NCBI GenBank assembly: GCA_020002185.1
Contig: CM034537.1
Span: forward strand, 12,852,625 to 12,916,624
DNA: 64,000 nucleotides
DNA from: Paraescarpia echinospica
Lineage: Eukaryota; Annelida; Polychaeta; Sabellida; Siboglinidae
Direction: 5' to 3'
Below are positions 45,681 through 56,100 of this stretch, piece by piece (the first letter of the stretch is position 1; every line of letters begins with the position of its first letter). A program made the position numbers and the translations under genes. The notes below the pieces were generated by a model. It saw only the letters and a list, made by a program, of their open reading frames with translations. It was not told the origin of the DNA and did no database searches.

Positions 45681-46154
45681 GGGGAAGGCTGTGTTAGTTG
45701 AGCTATGTTCATTATTGTTAGTATCTACTCTTAGTATCATGTGCCAAATTTGTACTTACATAAACTTTGATTATTTGTAGATCTTATGCGATTAGTGACA
45801 TATCTAACATGAACAGATAATTATATGTAGCTAATTTAATAACGGTTGGTCAAATGGGTCAACTAGCACTATGTACTGGGCAAGTTTAGTACATTATATT
45901 TATTTTCCATTAATACGCGAATTTATGAAAAATACGCTTTTCACCATTGCCTTGTTAAACTATTTGTAACTACAAAAACGATAAAGTAAGGAGACATGCT
46001 TTGATAATGTTCACACTAGCAGACATGTACGTTAATCCTGGTAGAATAACATGTTCAATTACTAAGACGTACGAAACAACTGTCGCTGCTCTAGTTTTCT
46101 GGGAAACATGGGTGGCTCAACTAAACCAGAGGCTCAACTAATACTGCCTTCCCC
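45681..46154. mobile_element. Candidate MITE, 474 bp, 24 bp terminal inverted repeats
   Basis: GGGGAAGGCTGTGTTAGTTG (then AGCT) at the left and the inverse of GGGGAAGGCAGTATTAGTTG (then AGCC) at the right; 21 of 24 positions agree. Internal copies of the GGTCAACTAG / GGCTCAACTAA motif lie at about 45851 and 46114. No target duplication was recognised. Confidence 0.55.
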
Positions 46155-46589
46155 TACCAACGGAACGATATGAAATCGTCAAGACAACTGCAGTCCCGCC
46201 AATGTCAAATCAAGTTTATTTCACTCAAAACACAAATGTTCGTGCATATATGGTAAATATGGTAAGTATGTACACGCAATGCACAATGACCAATGCCGAT
46301 ACACAATATTGTATATAACAACAGCGTGCAGACGCAGCTTGATACATACCTAGCACATGAACACTCAATACAGATGCCGTGTATTCATCGGCTAGTACTT
46401 TGTTAACTCCAAACATACATACGCTATTCGTGTAAATATAATAAGTAATGTTATCAGACACACAAGGCTTTAAGTATTACGCAAAGGCATTATCCACTTC
46501 ACGTTCATAATAAATATAAAATAATGCTTAATGTAGGATCTCAGAACAAGACGCAGTTCATCAGCTTCTGCCGGAAATGAATTCCTCGT
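46155..46589. other. Unassigned
   Basis: No gene or repeat recognised. Confidence 0.5.
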
Positions 46590-46920
46590 GTGAAAATACC
46601 TACATATGCAAAATTTGAAGTGATTACCTCAATTAATTACTTATCTGTTGTGAAAACAATAACACAAATTGTAAAATAGGGGTACACCCTGGAAATACTG
46701 TGACCCTATTCTTGCTGTGTTATTTTGCATGTTCACCGTTCCAACGAAAACCCCTGGGGTAGCAACATTTCCAACTTAATAACTTTGTCAGTAGTTGTCC
46801 GATTTTCATGAAATAAAAACCATTTACTTCAGAAGTAAAATCTCCTTGCATGCATAACAAAACATGTTTAGGTAATGCATTTTTATTTTTCATGTGGTAT
46901 TGCTATTGTTAGATGTACCT
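46590..46920 (-). repeat. Inverted copy of the 4900-5240 dispersed repeat
   Basis: In reverse orientation contains ACCACATGAAAAATA, CCTAAACATGTTTTGTTATG and CTTCTGAAGTAAA..GGTTTT, matching the copy at 4900-5240 at most positions. Confidence 0.7.
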
Positions 46921-47043
46921 GAACGTGTAAAACATATGCTATAAAGCTATGAGAAAGATGATATAACTATCGATTAAACATTCATTATATCAAGGTACGA
47001 CGTGTAACGCGGACTTAATGATGTAAGGGCTGCGTGACCTGTC

Positions 47044-47102
47044 GTAGTTTAGCGTCAAAACTAGCCAGATCCAACAGCCGCGGCGGCCGCTGTGGTAATG
47101 CT
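47044..47102 (+). repeat. 59 bp GC-rich block (second copy of 8307-8365)
   Basis: See 8307-8365. Here no transposase follows. Confidence 0.6.
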
Positions 47103-48164
47103 ACTAACAGTTGTCTACATCATCGTTTGTAGCAATGAAGACGATACCTGCAGTGACATAAGCACCAGCGGTGACAGACCTACATCGGAGTGGACGTATG
47201 TGTTCAACCATTTTATAACTACTTTTAATAATACCTAATATATACTAATACATGACCTACTTCGAAGCGTGCTCATTCTACACTTCTCGACACAGTTGTT
47301 TTATTGACGTTCCAGAGTCCTTTCTTATCTGTCTCGGTCTGTTGCCCTGGCTTAACCTCTTAGCGTGTCGCCTAGCAACGTCGTGTCTGGTTACATCACT
47401 ACTGTATTCCAACCGATTGTACCGAAGTGGGTCAATGTCTGTTTTCAATAGCCCTCCTGTATATATGTTTTAACGTATCATTCATACAGTCCATTTTCAA
47501 AGTTTACATATATGTTCCAGGGTGGACGAATTGCGTAACGAGCATGAGTTCATCTTCCACAGTGTCATGCAGGAACTTCTCGCGGTGCAGTATGCGATAA
47601 GCCATGTGACTCGACACTCGCGAGACGCCACATATCTCTTCCACACTGCAATGTGTTTTTTAATGAAAGGCTGACGACATCCGCGACGCAGCATGTGACG
47701 GGGTTTCTGTACTCGCTAATTGTTGCCTGTTTTCATCTGCCCAATTTCAAGAGGCTACTAGCCGATGTGATTTTACTGGATAAATTAAACCGTTTTCAAC
47801 TTCGAAATATATCGTTTTGTTGGTTTATACACGATAGTGCATAGGAATCATACTTACACACGTCATACATACATACGATGCGTCCATTCCCTCATTACTC
47901 CTTCATCACCCTTAATTACCCCTCATAACCCAATTCTCAGCACGTACGCTTGTATCTTTCGTCAATAAAATTCGTGTGCACTCGTATACTCTTGCGTTTC
48001 GTTAGTTCTTTCATACACACACACACACACACATCCCTTAGTGGATACCTCATATCCCAACTTCCTGCAGGAGGCACTACCTCCACTACATTCCGGCAGA
48101 TGGCACTACTTCCACTTCTTTCCGCTAGGAGGTAGGTCACGTGACATGCGCCATCTTATAATTT
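47103..48164. other. Unassigned; (CA)n at about 48015-48034
   Basis: Overlapping short frames at 47252-47844 show no domain. Repeated GGCACTACCTCCACT-like units are at 48073-48120. Confidence 0.45.
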
Positions 48165-48796
48165 CTCCATGGGTGCCCCGGCGGCTCATCGAAATGGCCT
48201 CTCATACTACTGACGCGTATTCCCCACATAACGCATCCGTGGAATACACTCAGCTCGTAGCGTTTGGCAAAGAATGGTTCAAGTCCCTCTGGACTGATCG
48301 TCGGCCAACCTTGTTGGGTTCTCTCCGGAATCTTTGACATGACCGGGTCCTTGCTGGAATCTGTATTGATGTTTGTTGCGACAGGAAGGGTTTCCATGTG
48401 GTCCATGTAGAACATCTCCACCACATCAAGATGTGTATCCCCCCGTTTTCAATGGTAACCTCGAAAGTCCATCTGCATGTTTCAAAAAGCGGGACTATCT
48501 CATAGTCGTGTGCTGCTAGTTGTAGGGCATATCGTTGCATTCGTGCAGCCGTCATTGCTCTAATACTCTTCCCTGGATGAAAGATAGCTGTGAGGGGTTG
48601 GTGATACGTCACTAGTGTGAATCGTCTTCCAAACAGGTACTGATTGAACTTCCTGACTCCCCACACGAGTCCCAGTGCTTCTTTGTCTATATGGCTGTAA
48701 TTCCGTTCAGCCTTGTTTAAAGTTCGCGAAGCGAACACGATTGGTTTCTTCAACTCATCTGCATCGTATGACTGAGTACGGCCCATAACCCATATG
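48165..48796 (-). pseudogene. Ty3/gypsy RNase H domain and following region
   Basis: RNase H removes template RNA during reverse transcription. Reads SAYGLWAVLSH (shifted), PIVFASRTLNKAERNYSHID, KEALGLVWGVRKFNQYLFGR and YHQPLTAIFHPGKSI, the standard gypsy RNase H; the conserved Asp before HQPL is replaced by Tyr. After a frame change near 48480 come LPVATNINTDSSKDPVMSKI, GWPTISPEGLEPFFAKRYEL and GCVMWGIRV, the linker toward integrase. Integrase itself is not seen. Inactive. Confidence 0.85.
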
Positions 48797-48984
48797 CAGA
48801 TGGTCAAATCCAGCGAACGGGGGTCTTGGGGCTACACACAAGGTCGAAAATAGAATTGCCTGGATCTTTTGTTCAGTTATGGTATTAAATGTGCATAATA
48901 TTGAGGCGACTTCACCAAAAATTGGGCACACTAATTCACAACATTGACGATTTTATAGTCGCTTGAAGTTCAAAGGTGTGTTCT

Positions 48985-49361
48985 GTTATCATCCGAGGAC
49001 CACGAGTTATCGTCCGTTAGCAGGACATAACCCACAGTACAAAGGTGTTGTGTTGGATATTTAACTTTTTGTCAATGAAAAACATGTGGACATATGTTAT
49101 AACGGCATGACTTTCGGGGGGGGGGGGTACTTATTTAGAGTTGTCAGAGTGCGGTGAAGTGTTTTTGCACTTCAATATTGCCCCACTCTATTTTCCGAAT
49201 GTGTTGTCATTACTTGTACAACAAGACAAACACGCTGTAGATATGTGCATATTGTTTATATTTAAGCGGACGATGTGTTTTATCCATTGGTTATGCTATG
49301 GACGTAACCTGCAAATTTGTAGCACCAGACACTCAGACAAAATGGTACTCGGACGATAACA
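48985..49361. repeat. Subterminal inverted motif pair (GTTATCgTCCGAGgACCA)
   Basis: GTTATCATCCGAGGACCA near 48985 and its inverse TGGTACTCGGACGATAAC near 49343 bracket about 375 bp; another inverse copy lies at about 56990. Either a small MITE or shared subterminal sites of the 8.6 kb element; the third copy near the opposite end favours the second. Confidence 0.5.
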
Positions 49362-49588
49362 CAATTTTAAAAATCAGTATAGAATCTGGAATATTAATGA
49401 CTAGCAGTAAATTATGAAAGTTGTTTATGTTGCAATATTAGCCACACCTGTATCCCTTACGTATGTATACCTTGTTCTCTGCTGTCCTCTTTGTATTTCG
49501 AGTGCTAAAGTTGTTGAATAATCGTATATTTTCTACTTCTGCATTGTAGTCATTACTTGTACAACAAGACAAACACGTAGTAGATATG
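49206..49588 (+). repeat. 40 bp direct repeat, copies at 49206-49245 and 49549-49588
   Basis: GTCATTACTTGTACAACAAG then ACAAACACG..GTAGATATG occurs twice, 38 of 40 identical, 343 bp apart. The second copy ends exactly where the large palindrome begins. Confidence 0.75.
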
Positions 49589-49944
49589 GCTGTGGCGGCT
49601 TACTCGCGGCTGCGCCTGCTGGGGTCGGTGGCATTTTTGCCGTGAGGCGTAACGATAAGAGCTAGCCGGAGAATGCATAAGAGCTAAAAATATCAACGCT
49701 AGCCAGAGAACGCTACTTTATTATTCATATTGTAGCTAGGAGTGAGACTGTTTTCTGATAAGGGTGCTGTATTAGTAAGCTGAAGTTGGCTTTATTGGTC
49801 GTGTACGAGTAGTTGGATTATAGAGACCTATAGTAAATCGGATATTACGACGAGGCTTGTATTATGAACATATGAAAGGAGACGGTAAGCTATATATATT
49901 TTATTAGTCCGTGGTTAATCTTTTAGCGTAGAATGGTCTCTAGT

Positions 49945-50097
49945 GACCACTATGTGCTACACCTTATACTTATGTCTTAACCACTATGCACTACACCTTA
50001 TATCTTATACTTATGTCTTAACCACTATGTGCTATACCTTATACTTATGTCTTAGCCACTATGTGCTATACCTTATACTTATGTCTTAATCACTACG
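49945..50097 (+). repeat. Minisatellite, left arm, outer part
   Basis: About four ~41 bp units of CCACTATGTGCTACACCTTA-TACTTATGTCTTAA, resuming at 51346 beyond LINE copy C. Confidence 0.85.
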
Positions 50098-51042
50098 TGC
50101 CGCTCTTATTTATTATATATATAAATGATATTGCACATTCGAGTGACCTTTTTAAATTCATAACATATGCTGACGACACCACTCTTACTAGTACACTAAA
50201 ACATTTAATGATTCAGAAGGCCAAATGCGAAGTGAAAATATTAACAAAGAACTAACAAAGATTAGTAATTGGTTAAAAGCTAATAAACTGTCACTAAATG
50301 CCAAAAAGACTAAATTCATGATTTTTCATGCCGCAAAAGAAAATAGAATACCCTGTTACAAATAGATGGGGCACACATTGAATGTGTAAATGATTTCAAT
50401 AGTTTAGGCATCACAATAAATAACCATTTAAACTGGCAGAGTCATACAAACAAAATAGCAAATAAAATCTCTAAAACAATAGGCATACTAAATAAACTTA
50501 AAATTTTTTTACAACCTAATACATTATATATTACGTACAATGCTCTTATTCTCCCTCATATTAATTATGGCTTACTTTTATGGGGTCATCAGGCACATCG
50601 AATTTTCAAATTACAGAAAAAAACAATACGAATAATATCCTTAAGTAAATATAATGCTCACACAAGTCCTATTTTTGAAAGACTTCAGTTGCTAAAGTTG
50701 GATGACATTTATAAAATTCAACAATTAAAATTTTACTTTAAATTAATTAACAATCTTTTACCCTCCTACTTCAATGTTTTTCCAAACACACACATCTATA
50801 ATATTCATCAGCACTGCACACGTGAAAGAAATAATCTGTATATGTCCAGATTCAAACATGAATTTGCCAAAAAATGCATTAGACACAACATAGTTGAGAC
50901 AGTTAACAATACACCAAGTATTATCATTAATACAATTTACACCCACAGTCTGTATGGTTTTTCAACATACACAACAAACTTTTTTATTTTAAATTATGAA
51001 TCTTGTTGTCGTATTCATAATTGCTTTATTTGCAATTCGTAA
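50098..51042 (+). pseudogene. LINE reverse transcriptase C-terminal half (copy C)
   Basis: Motif B remnant and YADD (motif C, about 50165), then KLSLNAKKTKFMIFHAAKE, FNSLGITINNHLNWQ in shifted frames, and the C-terminal TKHEFAKKC-like block (FKHEFAKKCIRHN) with a Cys-rich end (CCRIHNCFICNS). It parallels copies A and B. Confidence 0.82.
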
Positions 51043-51226
51043 TACGTATTGAAATGTATACCTAAATATCCATATATACGTCAATTATTTGTACAAGAGT
51101 ACATTTAATCAGTCCTTGTATTATATATGTATGTTGATACACTGAGTAATTATCAACTTTAAAACAAGGCATATGCTATTCTGATTTGTGACATGTAAAT
51201 TTTGATGTTGATTATATTTATGGGGT

Positions 51227-51266
51227 GGCTCCTGTGCTAGCGATATTGTATATCTTAATGGGAGTC
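51227..51266 (+). promoter_or_regulatory. Conserved 3' UTR stem-loop of the LINE (copy C)
   Basis: GGCTCC (51227-51232) pairs with GGAGTC (51261-51266); loop contains GTGCTAGCGATATTGTATAT. Confidence 0.55.
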
Positions 51267-51753
51267 TCCCGACCTTATCTAGTACTCATGTTATTCATTG
51301 TGTATATATCGTATTTATAGGTCAAATAAACTGATTCTGATATACCTTATACTGATGTCTTAGCCACTATGCACTACACTTGATACCTTATACTTATGTC
51401 TTAACCACTATGCACTACACCTTATATCTTAACCACTATATGCTATACCTTATACTTATGTCTTAGCCACTATGTGCTATACCTTATGTCTTAGCCACTA
51501 TGCACTACACCTTATACTTATGTCTTAACCACTATGTGCTATACCTTGTCTTATCAACAATGCGCTATACCTTATACTTATGTCGTACCCACTGGACACT
51601 ATACCTTGTACCTTATTGCTTACTCACTATACACAATACTTTATACAATATACCTTTTACTATACCTTATACACTGTATATTATACTGTATACCTTATAC
51701 CTTCTACATAGTACACAATACCTTATTCTTATAGTGTATACAGTATACCTGAT

Positions 51754-53173
51754 CAGTGTTTCCCCTGGGTGAAATGATGGTAGAGGTGGGGTACGCGAGC
51801 GCCGCTGGCGCGAAGCGTTGTTAGGGGGGTCCGGGGGCATGCTCGCCCGGATATTTTTTTATTTGTATCGAATCCGGACCCTGTTGAAGTTCAAATACCA
51901 ACCCGGTTTGCGCTAGTCTGTGCCGCTGCGGCCGTGCGTTACCGCACAGCGAGCGTAAAAAGATATATATATAGCAGCGTATGTTGATACAAACCGGGGC
52001 GCTATTTACGCCTCAAATGGACGTAAGACGCAATATTCTTAAAGGTAAATATGCCTAGGATAATGTTGAATGATAGAACTACAGTGTATCTCACTGAGGT
52101 ATCAAAGATAAGCAAAACTCAAGCGGAAAAATCAATGACAAAGTAGGTCCGGGTTCGACGCAAATGCCCACAAGTCTATTCAACTAATATTCTATGCGGT
52201 TTTGTCTTAGCAAAATAAGGAATGTGATTCGTAAGATATCTTTGTGCTACATATATAATACATATTCCGACAAAGTTGTGCAAACAAACTTTTGGGAAAG
52301 TTGATTTGAGTGAAATACTTACGAATATAAACCAACGAAGTTCACATCTCATAAAAAAATGCCTACTACCCAAAACCGTGTATACTAACGGGTTATCATT
52401 AACTTGGGTTAGACAATGATATGCTTGCACAGCAATTGGATGTACTAAACAACTTATACTGTTTTATAAAAAGGACACAATTTGAGAAACATTCTTGCGA
52501 TTAATAGAAACATACTTTTGTGGCATTCCATAAATGACTGTTTAATTAATTGTATAGCATTCTAGAAAACAAATAAAATATAATCTTTTGAACATAAACC
52601 ACCAATTTACCATAATATTATGATATTAAAATAATTTAAAGGTGATGATGAAAGAGTCTTCAGATGATATCACTGGATGCTTCCCAGAGAAGTCGAGATG
52701 GTTTTCGACTGAACAGGTCTGCCAGGGAGTAAAGTGTAAAGCGCTTTGAGCAGTCCTGCGCTATATAAGAACTCACCGTTTACTTTTTTATTGACTCTGT
52801 CAGCGAGGTAACAAGGCATAGGGTTAGTGCAATAAAACATAACCATAACCAAGTACCAGTGGTCAAGTGGAAACCACACCTCTACTGAGTACCAGTGGTA
52901 GAATGGAAACCACACCTCAACACGATGAAACAATCATGATTACTGACTTTTATCAATCATGATTACTACATTTACAAGTAGTGTCTTGTTATTTTATATC
53001 TTCCCCTGTATATTCAAGAGTAAAGGTTAAAACATACCTCAGAATGCACCATTTTAAAGCTAGTTTAAAAAAATATCCGGGCGAGCATGCCCCCGGACCC
53101 CCCTAACAACGCTTCGCGCCAGCGGCGCTCGCGTACCCCACCTCTACCATCATTTCACCCAGGGGAAACGCTG
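51754..53173. mobile_element. hAT-like non-autonomous core at the palindrome centre
   Basis: Begins CAGTGTTTCCCCTGGGTG and ends with the inverse CACCCAGGGGAAACGCTG; inverted similarity runs about 107 bp inward and includes GGGGGGTCCGGGGGCATGCT, a signature of a widespread hAT family (recalled). CTGATCAG is present on both outer borders if CAG/CTG is counted as target. The interior has no transposase; a SINE tail sits at 52730-52790. Confidence 0.65.
52726..52800 (+). repeat. Truncated SINE tail
   Basis: AGTGTAAAGCGCTTTGAGCA then GTCCTGCGCTATATAAGAAC matches the 3' part of the SINE at 23800-24010. Confidence 0.6.
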
Positions 53174-53419
53174 ATCAGGTATACTGTATACACTATAAGA
53201 ATAAGGTATTGTGTACTATGTAGAAGGTATAAGGTATACAGTATAATGTACAGTGTATAAGGTATAGTAAAAGGTATATTGTATAAGGTATTGTGTATAG
53301 TGTGTAAGCAATAAGGTAAAAGGTATAGTGTCCAGTGGGTACGACATAAGTATAAGGTATAAGGTATAGCGCATTGTTGGTAAGACATAAATATAAGGTA
53401 TGAGGTATAGCACATAGTG

Positions 53420-55040
53420 GTTAAGACATAAGTATAAGGTATAAGGTGTAGCGCATAGTGGTTAAGACATAAGTATAAGGTATAAGGTGTAGCACATAGT
53501 GGTTAAGACATAAGTATAAGGTATAAGGTGTAGCGCATAGTGGTTAAGACATAAGTATAAGGTATAAGGTGTAGTGCATAGTGGCTAAGACATAAGTATA
53601 AGGTATAAGGTATAGCACATAGTGGTTAAGACATAAGTATAAGATATAAGGTGTAGTGCGTAGTGGTTAAGACATAAGTATAAGATATAAAGTGTAGTGC
53701 ATAGTGGTTAAGACATAAGTATAAGGTATAAAGTGTAGTGCATAGTGGCTAAGACATAAGTATAAGATATAAGGTATAGCGCATAGTGGTTAAGACATCA
53801 GTATAAGGTATAACGCATATTGGTTAAGACATAAGTATAAGATATAAGGTGTAGTGCATAGTGGTTAAGACATAAGTATAAGGTATAAAGTGTAGTGCAT
53901 AGTACTAAGACATAAGTATAAGATATAAGGTATAGCGCATAGTGGTTAAGACATCAGTATAAGGTATAGCGCATATTGGTTAAGACATAAGTATAAGATA
54001 TAAGGTGTAGTGCATAGTGGTTAAGACATAAGTATAAGGTATAAAGTGTAGCGCACAGTGGTTAAGACATCAGTATAAGGTATAAGGTATAGCGCATAGT
54101 GGTTAAGACATAAGTATAAGATATAAGGTGTAGTGCATAGTGGTTAAGACATAAGTATAAGGTATAAAGTGTAGCGCACAGTGGTTAAGACATCAGTATA
54201 AGGTATAAGGTATAGCGCATAGTGGTTAAGACATAAGTATAAGATATAAGGTGTAGTGCATAGTGGTTAAGACATAAGTATAAGGTATAAAGTGTAGCGC
54301 ACAGTGGTTAAGACATCAGTATAAGGTATAAGGTATAGCGCATAGTGGTTAAGACATAAGTATAAGATATAAGGTGTAGTGCATAGTGGTTAAGACATAA
54401 GTATAAGGTATAAAGTGTAGCGCACAGTGGTTAAGACATCAGTATAAGGTATAAGGTATAGCGCATAGTGATTAAGACATAAGTATAAGATATAAGGTGT
54501 AGTGCATAGTGGTTAAGACATAAGTATAAGGTATAAAGTGTAGTGCATAGTGGCTAAGACATAAGTATTAAGTATAAGGTATAGCACATAGTGGTTAAGA
54601 CATAAGTATAAGGTATAGCGCATAGTTGTTAAGACATCAGTGTAAGGTATAACACATAGTGGTTAAGACATAAGTATAAGGTATAAAGTGTAGTGCATAG
54701 TGGCTAAGACATAAGTATTAAGTATAAGGTATAGCACATAGTGGTTAAGACATAAGTATAAGGTATAGCGCATAGTTGTTAAGACATCAGTGTAAGGTAT
54801 AACACATAGTGGTTAAGACATAAGTATAAGGTATAAAGTGTAGTGCATAGTGGCTAAGACATAAGTATTAAGTATAAGGTATAGCACATAGTGGTTAAGA
54901 CATAAGTATAAGGTATAAGGTATAGCGCATAGTGGTTAAGACATAAGTATAAGGTATAGCGCATAGTTGTTAAGACATAAGTATAAGGTATAAGGTATAA
55001 CACATTGTGGTTAAGGCATAAGTATAAGGTGTAGCACATA
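53420..55040 (-). repeat. Minisatellite, right arm, with 123 bp and 150 bp higher-order repeats
   Basis: About forty ~41 bp units. A 123 bp period (three monomers) is exact for the marker GTAGCGCACAGTGG at 54048, 54171, 54294 and 54417. A second period of 150 bp is exact for TGGCTAAGACATAAGTATTA at 54551, 54701 and 54851. The open frames here are translations of the repeat. Confidence 0.9.
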
Positions 55041-55340
55041 GTGGTCACTAGAGACCATTCTACGCTAAAAGATTAACCACGGACTAATAAAATATATATA
55101 GCTTACCGTCTCCTTTCATATGTTCATAATACAGGCCTCGTCGTAATATCCGATTTACTATAGGTCTCTAAAATCCAACTACTCGTACACGACCAATAAA
55201 GCCAACTTCAGCTTAATAATACAGCACCCTTATCAGAAAACAGTCTCACTCCTAGCTACAATATGAATAATAAAGTAGCGTTTCCGGCTAGCGTTGTTAT
55301 TTTTAGCTCTTATGCATTCTCCGGCTAGCATCGGCTCTGA

Positions 55341-55550
55341 TCGTTACGCCTCACGGCAAAAAGGCCACCGACCCCAGCAGGCGCAGCCGCGAGTAAGCCA
55401 CCACAGCCTGCGCTAGGCTTAACTAGGGCACTGACGCTCTTATCGTTACGCCTCACGGCAAAAGTTCACCGACCCCAGCAGGCGCAGCCGCGAGTAAGCC
55501 CTGCTACAGCCTGCGCTAGGCTTAACTAAGGCACTGACGCTATAGAGATC
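55341..55550 (+). repeat. 102 bp tandem duplication at the palindrome's right border
   Basis: TCGTTACGCCTCACGGCAAA starts at 55341 and 55443; both copies continue CACCGACCCCAGCAGGCGCA and end in AGCCTGCGCTAGGCTTAACT. Confidence 0.85.
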
Positions 55551-55709
55551 ATAGGTCAGCATTCTCCGGCTAGTGTTGGCGTTGTATTACGGGCTTGTAC
55601 AGGGACGTAAAATGAATAAAAATAAGTAGTTCTCAACAATAGTGTACTTTATTTTAGCGCAAATTTCAAATAGACGTCACTAGACACGCTACTGTTTACT
55701 TCTATATAA

Positions 55710-56095
55710 CCACAAGTTTTCATACACATAACCTCATAACCACACACATAACCATATAACCTCACACATAACCTCATAACCACACACATAACCACACATA
55801 TAACCATAACCTCACATATAACCTAATTAGTCACTAAGTGACTAATTAGTTCTAATTAGTGACTAATTAGTCACCTCTAACCTCTGACCACGCATAACCA
55901 CTAGAGGCCAGCACTATACAACTATACACTTACACGAACTGCACTAATTAGTCACTAATTGTGTGTCCTGGCCTCTAGTGACTATTAGTAGTCACTAGAG
56001 GCCAGCACACACGAACAGGACTTACATGAACCGCCTAGTCACTAGAGGCGTCACTAGAGGCCAGCACACACACGAACTGCACTTACATGAACCCG
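55710..56095. repeat. (ATAACC)-type simple repeat and CTAGAGGCCAGCAC interspersed repeats
   Basis: CATAACC / CACACATAACC runs at 55720-55825. A perfect palindrome CTAATTAGTCACT-A-AGTGACTAATTAG lies at 55823-55849. CACTAGAGGCCAGCAC occurs near 55910, 55995 and 56048 with CACTTACA(C/T)GAAC beside it, plus inverse copies. Confidence 0.75.
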
Positions 56096-56100
56096 CGGTG

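Larger units (their letters stand above)
50098..51345 (+). mobile_element. Jockey-group LINE, copy C, 5'-truncated, inserted in the minisatellite
   Basis: Starts inside RT motif B (LLFIIYINDIAHSSDLFKF, YADDTTL) and runs to the family 3' end: stem-loop at 51227-51266 and GGTCAAATAAACTGATTCTG at about 51326-51345. RT C-terminal frame 50689-51042 includes LLPSYFNVFPNTHIYNIHQH and YTHSLYG. Frame breaks occur near 50250, 50355 and 50690. Any target duplication is masked by the repeat. Confidence 0.83.
49588..55408. repeat. Giant palindrome (5.8 kb) with minisatellite arms
   Basis: GGCTGTGGCGGCTTACTCGC at 49588 reads inward as the inverse of the sequence ending at 55408. Outer arms (49588-49950 / 55020-55408) are about 95% alike by eye; inner arms (51560-51860 / 53067-53420) are about 97%. 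Between them each arm carries a ~41 bp minisatellite (CACTATGTGCTACACCTTAT-ACTTATGTCTTAAC), short on the left and about 1.6 kb on the right. The left arm is split by LINE copy C (50098-51345); the centre holds a hAT-like core (51754-53173). Confidence 0.85.

Noticed and set aside
47497..47694. Minus-strand frame with a helix-turn-helix-like phrase (SVEEICGVSRVSSH)
   Set aside because: Too short and isolated; no transposase blocks around it.
53420..55040. CRISPR-like regularly spaced repeat
   Set aside because: Repeat and spacer are not distinct; the 41 bp monomers are contiguous and diverged, and the sequence is animal.
55720..55825. Telomere-like ATAACC/CATAACC repeats
   Set aside because: Irregular units and not the animal TTAGGG type; a plain simple repeat inside a transposon.
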